Source: Rhodoferax sp.
GTDB taxonomy: Bacteria > Pseudomonadota > Gammaproteobacteria > Burkholderiales > Burkholderiaceae_C
Reading direction: 5' to 3'
NCBI GenBank assembly: GCA_024236015.1
Contig: JACKLK010000002.1
Location: forward strand, 372,001-436,000
Length of the DNA: 64,000 nucleotides
The translations under genes and the position numbers were made by a program. Below, piece by piece: positions 37,601 to 49,600 of the stretch (positions are counted from its first letter, which is position 1; each line of letters begins with the position of its first letter). The notes under the pieces are model-generated. The model did no database searches, had not been told where the DNA came from, and saw only the letters and a list, made by a program, of their open reading frames with translations.

Positions 37601-40600
37601 GCTGGGGCCGCTGTCGTTCGGCCGGCTCAACCTCGAGCTGGTGCAGAGCGAAGGCCGTGCGACCGGCCTGGACACCAGCAGCGGTGCTTCCCAGGCGCTG
37701 CAGGTGCGCGGGCTGGACCGCAATCCGGCGGCCGGCCTGTTCCAGCTCGAACTCGGCGTGCTCGACGCCGGCGGCGACATCGATCTGCGGATCCTGCCGA
37801 CCCAGGTGCAACTGACGATCGCCGATGCGCCCGCGGGTTACCTGGTCGACGTGTCGGAGTACCAGCCCACGCTGGACGAGGTCTTCGGCGACGGCGACCC
37901 CGACACCAACCCCATCATCCGCACCACGGCCGCCTACGCCGACCACTACAAGCCTGACGGCGGCGGGCCGGCGTTCACCGTGCCGGTCGGTGTGTTCGGC
38001 ACCGGCACGGCACTGGCCGACACCCATGTCGACGTCGCACTGCTGCGGGCCGGCGGCAACATCAACGTGGTGGCCAGCTTCCAGAGCACGCGCATCGACA
38101 TCACGGCCAACACCAACCTGACCGGCCTGGGCCGGATCGACGTGTTGACCAACGGCAACATCGCGCTGATCGAGACCGAAGGCGACCTGCGCGCCGGATC
38201 GATCGTCTCGACCCTGAACAATGTGACGCTGACCGCCGCGGCCGGCATCGTCGATGCCGAAGGCGACGCGGCGGCCGATGTCAGCGGCAACCGCCTCGTG
38301 CTCACGGCCCTGGCCGGATCGATCGGCGCATTCCTGAACGACCTCGAGATCGACAGCGCGTATTCGGCCGCCGGCGACGTGCTGGCCCACGCACCCGGCG
38401 ACATCTTCATCCACGAGATGACCGGCAGCCTGGTCGTCGACGAGATCGTGGCCGACGCCGGCGACGTGCGTCTGACCACGCGCGACACCGCGGCCGCGGG
38501 CGAGGACATCGTGGTTGGCGACGGCACGCTGGTGAGCGCCCTGGCCGGATCCATCACGCTGCAGGCCGGCGACTCGCTGGCACTGTCGGGCAGTGTGCTG
38601 GCGTTGGCCAACCTGTTCTTCAACGTCGATTTCCGCAATGCCGACCGCGGCTTCGGCACCAGTGCCGTGTCGCTGCGCAATACCAACCTGCGCGGGTCGC
38701 GGCTGTTCCTGCGCGGCGACGAGGACGACGACCTGCTCGATGCCGATGGCGTGGCGATCCCCGTGATCGCCTGGGGCCTGGGCGGCAACGACCAGATCTA
38801 CGGCGGCACGCTGGACGACCAGCTCCATGGCGGCGAAGGCGTCGACTTCATCAGCGGCGGCGCCGGCAACGACCTGATCGTGGCCGGTGGCGGCGTCGGC
38901 AACATGTTGCTCGGCGGCGCCGGCGACGACGTCATCTATGGTTCGCCGGACGGTGCCGACAACGATCCCGACTTCAACGATGCGATCCGCTTCGGCGACC
39001 TCATCGACGGCGGCGCCGGCGACGACGAGATCCATGGCCTGGGCGGTGCCGACGACATCCTGGGCGGAGACGGCAACGACTGGATCGACGCCGGTGCCGG
39101 CAACGACCGGGTGCAGGGCGGCGCCGGCGCCGACCTGATCTACGGGCACCTCGGCAACGACCTGATCTACGGTTTCACGGTCAGCGGCGTCGGCGACGAC
39201 GCGGCCGACGACATCCTGTTCGGCGAGTGGGGCAACGACACCATCATCGGCGGCGCCGGCAACGACCTGATCGACGGCGGTTTCGGCAACGACAACCTGT
39301 CGGGCAACGGCGGCGACGACATCATCCGTGCCGGCTACGGCATGAACACCCTGTCGGGGGGCGACGGCAACGACCAGTTGTACGGCTCGGACGACGGCGC
39401 CGACCTCATCGAAGGCGGCGCCGGCCGCGACCGGATCTGGGGTTATGGCGGCAACGACACATTGCGCGGCGACGACGGCGACGACATCATCGAAGGCGGT
39501 GCCGGCGACGACCTGATCGAGGGCGGCGGTGGAGCCGACCTGCTGGTCGGTGGTGACGGCAACGATGTCATCCACGGACACTCCGTCAGCGGTGCGGGCG
39601 ACGACAACGCCGTGGACGTGTTGTTCGGCGATCTGGGCGGCGCGGCCAGTGCGCTGGCGGGCCAGGACCGGCTGATCGGCAACGGCGGCAACGATCTGCT
39701 CTACGGCGAGGCCGGCGACGACGACATCGCCGGCATTGCCGGCTTCCAGCAGGTCGAAACCAGCGGCGGCAGTGGCAACGTGATCGACTTCGGCAATGCC
39801 GGCGACACAGCCGGGTTCGTCACGGCGCCGGTGGCCACCGCGGCGCCGGCGCTGACGCCGGTCGACTACACGATGGCACGCGCCGCGGCGGACCTGCCCG
39901 AGGGTTCGGTGCAGCGTGGCCGCTGGGGCAACCTGGCGGGCGCGGCAAGCGAAGACGGCTTGTCCGGCAGCGGCGGCCTGTCGACCGATCCGGCCGTGGC
40001 CATCGGTCCCGACGGGTCTGCCTATGCCGCCTGGACCGACACCCGCAGCGGCAACCCCCAGGTCATGGTCGCGCGCCTGGTCGGCGGGGCCTGGACGCAA
40101 CTGGCCGGCAGTGCCGGCGGCAACGCCCTGGGTGCCGGCGTGGCGCCCTCGGTCAACGCGGCGTTCGCGCCGAGCATCGTGATCGACGCCAGCGGTGCGC
40201 CGGTGGTTGCCTGGACGGCCGACCACGGTGCCGGCCAGAGCGACGTGCGCGTGGCGCGCTTCAACAGTGCCAGCGGCCAGTGGGAGGCGTTGGGTGGCTC
40301 GCTGGGCAACGCGGGCATCTCCGGCACCGGCACGGCCGGCGCGGTCAAGCTGGTCATGGGCAGTGGCGGCGTCGTGGCCGTGTGGCTGGACGGCAGCGCC
40401 GGTGCGCAACGCATCTATGCGCGCCAGTTCAGCGGCGGCGCCTGGGTGCCGATCGGCACCGGCTCGGCCAGCGGCAACGGCCTGGCCGGCGGCAGTTTCG
40501 CGGCCGACGTGCGCGACATCGCCGTGGCCGGCGACGGCAGTCGCATCGCCGTGGCCTGGACCCAGGTCGACAGCGGCAGCGGCGTGCGCCAGGTCTATCT

Positions 40601-43600
40601 GCGCGAATTCAGTGGCGGCGCCTGGAGTGCGATCGGCGGCTCGGCCAGCGGCACCGGTGTCAGCGGCATCGCCGACCCCGCCGTGTCCGGCAGCATCAGC
40701 CACAACACCCAGCCCAGCCTGGCATATTTCGGCGGCCAGCTGTTCGTCGCCTGGCAGGCCTTTGCCGACCAGGGCGCGAGCATTGCCGTGGCCCGCTACG
40801 ACAACACGCCGGCGCGCACGCTGGAGCGGGTCGACGTGTTCGGCCAGCCCGGTGTGCCGGCCTCGCCGCAGCTCAGCGCCGGCGGCGATGCGTTGCGGCT
40901 GCTGTGGCAGCGCCAGCCGCTGGACGATGCGCCGACCGATCTGTACGCGCTGCGCTACAACGCCGCCAGCGGACATTTCGTGCAGGAGCTCCTGGGCGAG
41001 GCGTCGTCCGGCGGCCTGAGCAAGACCGGTGGCCGCGCGATGCAACTGGCCCTGGCGACCGACAGCGCCGGGCGCAGCACGGTGGTCTGGCAGGATGCGA
41101 TCACCGGCGAGCCCGAGATCTATGCGCGCGGCATGGGCACGACGGTCGCGCGCAGTTTCAATGCGCTGGGCGACGGCAGCATCCAGGCCATCCTGGATGC
41201 CAACGACCTGGGCGCGGGCGATGTCATCGTCGTCTTCGGTACCGTGACCGGCGACGTGCTGGTGGCCGCGCAGGACGCCGGCGTCACGATCTACGGTGCG
41301 GCCGGTTCACAGGTCGTCGGCAGCATCACCGTCGCGGCCAACAACGTGTTGCTGCAGCGGCTGCAGGTCAGCGGCGCGGTCAACACGCTGGGCAACATCG
41401 CCGGCTTCGCGCTGACCGAATCGACGGTGGCCAGCGTCGGCCTGCTCGGCGGCAGCAACGCCCAGGTGACCGCCAACACCGTGACCGGCTCGGTGCTGGT
41501 CAGCGGCGCGGTGCAGGGGGCATTGATCGACCACAACACCGTCGGCGGCAGCACCGGCATCAGCGTGCAGGGTACGCCGGGCAACGGCCCGAGCAACCTG
41601 ACGATCAGCCACAACACGATCAACGCCGGCGACACCGGCATCGCGCTCGGCGTCGCTGCGCAGGGCCGCATCCACAACAACCACATCCGCGCCGGTGCCA
41701 CCGGACTCGCGATTTCCAGCGCCTTCAGCGGGCTGATCGCGGACAACCGGATCCAGGGCAACCAGGTCGGTGTGCGCTACGACGCCGGCGCCGCGTTGGC
41801 CGGCAACACGGTGTACGGCAGTGCCATCGGCATCCGCAGCACGGTCGCCGGCATGACCGATGGCCTGGGTTTCGTCGCCGGTTCGGGCATCAACCTGGTG
41901 GACCAGAACACCACCGGCATCCAGTCGGTCGGCGCGCAGTTCCAGCTCCAGCATGTCACGCGCAGCACCACCGGCGTCACCGGCAGCGGCATCGTCGGCG
42001 GCACCTCGCTGGACCTGGCCAACGTGATTTCCGGCAACACGACCGGCATCTCCGCGTTCGCGGGCACGGTGCAATACAGCCGGATCGCCGACAACACCGT
42101 GGGCATCGAGGTCAGCGCGGCGATGAACGGCCTCAAGGTCTGGCACAACGTGATCCACGGCAATGCCGTGGCCGGGCTGCGCATCACCGGTGCCAGCGAC
42201 ATCCGTATCTACCAGAACACCTTCCACGCCGTCACCGGCGACAACATCCGCCTGCAGTCGGGCAGCTCCAACGTCGAGATCCAGGGCAACATCCTGTGGG
42301 CCGAGTCGGGCTACGACATCTACGTGGCGAACGATTCGCAGCGCGGCTTCCACAGCGACTACAACAACCTGTATCAGACCGGTACGGGCAAGCTGGTCTA
42401 CTGGACCAAGGACTTCGTCGACGTGCTCGACTGGCAGGCCGACGTGGCCCGCTACGACCTGCACTCGATCGGCGCCACCGTGGTCAACCCCGGCTGGGCG
42501 CGGCCGCAGTTCATGGACATGTACCGTGGCGACTACCGGCTGTTCGCCGTGGTGGCCGGCCAGCGCTTCAGCAGCCCCGACGTGGATGCGTCCAATGTGC
42601 TGCTCGACCAGAGCACGCCGCCACACTATGTCAACCTGATCGCCAACAGCGGATTCGAATCCGGCCTCGCCGGCTGGACGGTCAATGCCGGCTCGGCCGT
42701 GAAGACCAGCGCACCCGCGGCCTACCAGGGCAGCCAGTATTTCAGCGCCGGCTCGTCGGAGCAGGGTTTTGCCGAGCAGAGCATCAACCTGCTCGATGCC
42801 GGATTCGCGGCCGCCGAGATCGACGGCGGCCTGCTGGACCTGGCCTTCGGCGGGCGGGTGCGCAGCGCCTCCGAGGCGCCGCGCGACGCCGGTACGGTGT
42901 CGCTGGTCTTCCTCGACGCCGTCGGCCAGGAGATCCGCCGCCAGGCGGTCAAGGCGCTCAATACCGATGGCCGCTGGGAACTGGTCGGCGACCGGGTCAC
43001 CGCGCCGACCGGCGCGCGGTTCGCGGTGCTGCGCTTCGATGCCGCGCGCAACAGCGGCGGCACGAACGACGCCTGGTTCGATACCGGTTTCGTCGTGCGT
43101 GTCAGCGATGCCTACATCCCGGACCTGGGCGCCTATGGCGCCGGCACGCACGAGGCGCCGGCCGACCCGATGCCGCGCATCGAGCTCAAGTTCCCCGACC
43201 TGTATACCGACTGGGAGAAGGACGAGCCGATGTCGATCCGCTGGATCACGACCAACAATGCGGCCAACTCGCCGGTGCGCATCGACCTGTTGCAGGACAC
43301 GCCGGATGGCCCGCAGTTGCTGGTCAACCTGGCGCTGGCCACGCCCGACGATGGCGACTTCATCTGGATCCCGGCCAACAGCGGCATCGACTTCAACACC
43401 AAGAACCTGCGCATCCAGGTCTCGCTGAGCCAGAACCCGGCCGTGCTCGATCGCGCGCAGGAGACCTTCAGCGTGCCCGAGGACGGGCAGGACTACTACG
43501 TCGACGACCAGAGCAATGCCGGCGACAGCTACACGCCCACCGCGCTGGGCAGCAACCGCAACACCGGCAAGACGCCCGAGGTGCCCAAGCCCAACCCGGT

Positions 43601-46600
43601 CAACGTGTTCCGCGCCTACGACCTGCAGGCGGGCGACACGCTGTATGTCGACACCGGCGACTACCCGATGATCGACCCGATCGGTGTCTCCGGCAGCAAC
43701 GACGTCAGCCTGCTGGTCGGCCCCGGCATGGGGCGCGATGAAGGGTTCACGATCACCGGCCCCACCGACACCAGCCTGATCGCGCGCCTGTTCCCGGCGA
43801 TCCCGGGCGACCGCACGCGTGCCTTGATCGACCTGGACGACGCCGATTTCGTGACCGTGCGCCACCTGACCCTGGAAAACGCGCAGCGCGGCGTCTACAC
43901 CCATGGCGGATCGGACAGCTTCGAAGCCTCGTTCCTGACGGCCACCGGCCATGCACAGGAGGGTTTCCGGATCGAGACCGCGTCGCCGTTCGGCGACTTC
44001 GACCACCTCGTCGCGCTGAACAACGGCGCCGGCGGCATCTATATCAGCGGCAATATCCGGTCGTTGACACACTCCACCGCGTCGGGCAACGTCGGCGACG
44101 GCGTGCGCATCGTCGGTGGCGTACTCGAGGTGTCCGACAACATCGCGCGCAACAATACCGACTGGGGCTTCGAGCTCAGCCAGTCCGGCGACGGCATGGT
44201 GCTGCGCAACGAATCCTCGGCCAACCGCGCCGGCATCTATGCCAGCAACAACGTGGGCAGCACCACGCTGCGGATCGGTGACACCGACCTGGCCGTTGGC
44301 AACGGCAATCGCGTGTTCAACAACCGCGACGGCGGCATCTACGCGTATTACGGCGCGCTGGTGGCCGGCAACACCGTATTCGGGCACACGAGCAGCAATG
44401 CCTGGGGCATCTACGGCTACAGCAACGTGACGACCGATGCGAACGTGGTGTACGGCAATACCCAGGGCATCTACGGCTGGTACGGCACGATCAACCGAAA
44501 CCGCGTGTACGCGAACGCCAATGACGGCATCCGCGCCGAGAACACCGACCTGTTCGGCAACGTGGTCTACGGCAACGCGGTGGGACTGCGCGTAGGCGAC
44601 TATTACAACCAGTCGCGCACGGCCCGCAGCAACCTGATCTACGGCAACAGCAGCGCCGGCGTGCTGATCGCTGGTTATGGACTGACCTTCATCAACAACA
44701 CCGTCTACCAGGTCACCGGGGACGCGGTGCGGGTGTCCGATGCCAGCGGCATCGGGCTGTACAACAACATCCTGGGCACGGACAGCGGGTATGTGCTGAG
44801 CGTGGCGTCCAACAGCCAGGTGGGTTTTGCGTCGGACTTCAACCTCTTCCTCGATGGCGGCACGCTGGGCCAGTGGCAGGGTGTGGATCGCAACTCGCTG
44901 GCGGCATGGCGCGGGGCCTCGTTCACCGACGCCAGCAGCCTGGTTGCCGACGCCTTGTTCGTCGATCCGGACGGCGCCGACAACGTGCTGGGTTTCGCCA
45001 GTCTCGCGCAGGACGGCCGCGACGACGACTTCCATCTGCGCAGCGCCTACGGCGGCTTCCAGGGCGGCAGTGGCCTGGCGCCGGTGCGTGAGGCGACCAG
45101 CGGCCTGCCGGTGTTCATCGCGCCCACGGCGCTGACCAGCACCGGGCAGTCGCCCGCGATCGACCGCGGTCGTGCCAGCGATCCGTATGCGAACGAACCG
45201 ACGGCCAACGGTGGCTACATCAATATCGGCGCCTATGGCAACACCAGCCAGGCCGGCCGCAGCCCCGGGCAGTACATCACCATCCTCAATCCCAATGGCG
45301 GCGAGCGCATCGGGCAGGACAGCACGGTCGACATCCGCTGGCGCTCGTTCGGCTTCACCGGCAACGTCGACATCGCGTACCGCGGCGGCGCCGCGGCGGA
45401 CTTCACGGTGCTGGGCAGCAACGAGGCCAACGACGGCAGCTTCAGCTGGCTCGTCGACGCCGCGACCTTCCTGGCCGGAGCCGACTACGAGATCCGCATC
45501 ACGTCGGTGGACGCGCCCGCGGTGCTCGACCTCAGCGACGCGTTGTTCTCGGTCATCGCGCCCATCACCTTCTACTATGTCAACGACAGCTCGCTGGCGG
45601 GCGACGAATACACGACGGCGGTGGGCAGCGACGCCAACGACGGGCTCTCGCCGGACCAGCCCAAGTCGTCGATCCGCGGCATTCTCGATGCCTACGATCT
45701 CAAGCCGGGCGACGTGATCCTGGTCGACACCGGCCACTACGTGCTGGGCACGAACATCTTCGTGGCCTCCGACGACAGCGGCGTGACGATTCGCGGCGCC
45801 CAGGAGGGCCTGACCATCCTGGACCGTGCGAACAAGAACACGGGGGCGTACGTATTCGAGTTCCAGGGGGCGGACGACGTGACGCTGGAGCGGTTGCATA
45901 TCACGGGTGGATTGCAGGGTGTGTATGCGCACACGAGCGTGGACAGCGACCGGGTGAGCATCATCGACAGCCGGGTGTACGGCAACGCGAACTGGGGTGT
46001 GTACGCGCGCACGGGCAACGATCTGTGGGTGGTGTCGGGCAACCTGGTGGAGTACAACGTCTCGGGCGGGGTGAACCTGGAGGGTACGGACGCGCTGGTC
46101 GAGGGCAACGAGGTGGCGCGCAACAACGGCTGGGGCGTGGACGTGGCCGGAGCGCGCGGGCGTGTGCTGGACAACGTGGTGTATGCGAACAGCAACGGGG
46201 TGTACACGAACTACAACGGAGGCTGGGCGAACCGCTCGCTGATCGAAGGCAACCGGGTGTTCGACAACAGCACGGGCATCCAGGGCAACTACGACGTGGA
46301 GATCCGCGGCAACGAGGTGTGGGACAACACGTCGAACGGGATTGCGGTGTATTACGGCGCGCATGCGTACGACAACCTGTCGTGGGGCAACGCCACGGGT
46401 ATCTACGCGTACAGCGGCAACAAGGTGTACGACAACCGGGTGTGGGCGAACACGACGGGCATCACGCTGGACTACGGCAACGAGGCGTACGGCAACCGGG
46501 TGTACGGCAACAACGGCACGGGGATGCTGGTGCGCCAGTGGGACAACTGGGTGCACAACAACGTGGTGCAGGCCAACGGCGGGGTGGGCGTGTTGCTCGA

Positions 46601-49600
46601 TGGGGCGTACCGCTCGAGCGTGGGCACGCGGATCGAGAACAACACGGTGGTGGGCACGCTGGCCGATGCGCTGGTGGTGCAGGGCAGCAGCAGCAACATC
46701 GTGATCCGCAACAACATCCTGGAGCAGCGCGGCAGCGGGTATGCGCTGAACGTGGCGAGCAACAGCCAGCAGGGCTTTGCGTCGGACTACAACCTGTTCA
46801 TGCTGGGGGCGTCGGCCAAGCTGGGGTACTGGGAGGACCGGCCGTTCCTGAACCGCACGGACTGGTTCTACGAGATCGGGCAGGACCGCAACAGCGTGAC
46901 GGCCGATGCGCGGTTCGTGGATGCGGACGGTGCGGACAACGTGGTGGGCTGGGATGGCAGCACGGTGGCGGGCAGCGTGCGCATCGTGGACGACGGGGAC
47001 GCGACGTTTGCCACGGTGGGGACGTGGACGGCGGTGAGCACGGGCGGCAGCACGAACCCGCGCGCAGGCGATGCGCTCAACGCGGTGCCCGGCGATGGCG
47101 CGAGCCAGGCGAGCTGGACCTTCGACGGGCTGACGCCGGGGTATTACCGGGTGTCGGCGAGCTGGCCGTACCAGGCGGCGATGAGCAGCGACTCGCTGTT
47201 CCGTATCTATGACGGCAGCACGGTGGTGGGTGCACAGGAGGTGAACCAGAACTACCGCGCCTCGAGCGGCTTTGCCGATGCGGGCAGCACGTGGGAGAAC
47301 CTGTCGGTGGTGCGCATCAGCGGGGCGAGCCTGCGCGTGGTGCTGGACAACCTGGCCAACGGCAAGGTGATAGCCGATGCGGTGCGCATCGAGCGGCTGG
47401 TGGGGGACTTCGGTGCCGATGACGACCTGCATTTGCGCAGCGACTCGCCGGCGATCGACCGTGGCGATCCGAACAGCCCGGCGCTGGGCGAGCCGCGTCC
47501 GAACGGCAACCGGGTGGACCTGGGGGCGTACGGCAACACGAGCCAGGCCAATACGAGCCCGGATCCGATGGTGCAGCTGCTCGGCCCCAACGGGCTGGAG
47601 AAGCTCGAGGTGGGGGTTCCGGTGACGGTGAGCTGGCGCAGCGCGGGGCTGCTGCCGTACGACAGCGTGCTGCGGCTCGATGCGGGGCAGGACAACCTGG
47701 CGGCGCCGGGCAACTGGCTGGGGCAGGTCAGCGGAGACCGCACGGACGGCTACAGCAACTACTACAGCACGATCAACACGAACACGGCCATCGACATGAG
47801 TGCGCTGGCGGCGGGCACGCCCGAGGCGATGGTGCGCAGCTATGCGTATGCGCCGGGAGGCACGACCGCGGGGTACCAGATCACGTACCAGATCGATGCG
47901 GCGGACGGTGCGTACCAGGCGGTGCTGTACTTCGTGGAGCCCAGCAACATTGCGGTGGGTGCGCGCAAGTTCGACATCGTGGCCAATGGCACGGTGATCG
48001 CGGCGGACGTGGACGTGCGCGCGCTGGCGGGCAACGTGATCAACAAGGCGGTGGCGCTGACGCTGAACCTGAACGTGAGCGGTGGCCAGGGCCTGAAGCT
48101 GGAGTTCGTGAACAAGTCGGCCTCGTACAGCGCGATCGTCAGCGGGATCGAGTTGCGCCAGGCCAATGCCGGCGGGGTGGCCAACCCGGTGCTGAGCCTG
48201 CAGGCCTCGAGCGACAACGGGGCGAGCTGGACGACGGTGGCCACGGGGCTGACGCTGGACCAGTACGGCAACGGGCAGACCTTGTGGACGCCGGACACCG
48301 AGACGGTGGGCAACACGGCGCGGCTGCGCGTGGTGGCCACGATCAACCCGCCGGGCGGGCCGGTCACGGTCAGCGACACCAGCGACGAGGGGTTCCTGAT
48401 CGCCAACGCGGGCACCCGGTACTACGTCAACGACGGTTCGCTGGCGGGCGACGAATACACGACGGCGGTGGGTGACAACGCCAACTCGGGCAAGGACCCG
48501 AGCCGACCGATGGCCAGCCTGGCGGCCTTGCTGCGCGCCTACGACCTGGATGCGGGCGACATCATCTACGTGGACAGCGGCACCTACAGCCTGGCCACCA
48601 ACATCGTGCTCGCGCAGCAGGACTCGGGCGTCGTCATCCAGGGCGCACAGCTGCCCGGTCACGCCACCATCCTCGACCGCGGCAATACCAACACGGGGGC
48701 GTACGTATTCGAGTTCCAGGGGGCGGACGACGTGACGCTGGAGCGGTTGCATATCACGGGTGGATTGCAGGGTGTGTATGCGCACACGAGCGTGGACAGC
48801 GACCGGGTGAGCATCATCGACAGCCGGGTGTACGGCAACGCGAACTGGGGTGTGTACGCGCGCACGGGCAACGATCTGTGGGTGGTGTCGGGCAACCTGG
48901 TGGAGTACAACGTCTCGGGCGGGGTGAACCTGGAGGGTACGGACGCGCTGGTCGAGGGCAACGAGGTGGCGCGCAACAACGGCTGGGGCGTGGACGTGGC
49001 CGGAGCGCGCGGGCGTGTGCTGGACAACGTGGTGTATGCGAACAGCAACGGGGTGTACACGAACTACAACGGAGGCTGGGCGAACCGCTCGCTGATCGAA
49101 GGCAACCGGGTGTTCGACAACAGCACGGGCATCCAGGGCAACTACGACGTGGAGATCCGCGGCAACGAGGTGTGGGACAACACGTCGAACGGGATTGCGG
49201 TGTATTACGGCGCGCATGCGTACGACAACCTGTCGTGGGGCAACGCCACGGGTATCTACGCGTACAGCGGCAACAAGGTGTACGACAACCGGGTGTGGGC
49301 GAACACGACGGGCATCACGCTGGACTACGGCAACGAGGCGTACGGCAACCGGGTGTACGGCAACAACGGCACGGGGATGCTGGTGCGCCAGTGGGACAAC
49401 TGGGTGCACAACAACGTGGTGCAGGCCAACGGCGGGGTGGGCGTGTTGCTCGATGGGGCGTACCGCTCGAGCGTGGGCACGCGGATCGAGAACAACACGG
49501 TGGTGGGCACGCTGGCCGATGCGCTGGTGGTGCAGGGCAGCAGCAGCAACATCGTGATCCGCAACAACATCCTGGAGCAGCGCGGCAGCGGGTATGCGCT

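Noticed and set aside
25746..41045. A 5,099-codon open frame antisense to the giant gene
   Set aside because: It arises from the strong G/C bias at third positions in the sense gene, which removes stops from one antisense frame. Its translation is Arg/Gly/Ala/His-rich without any recognisable domain.
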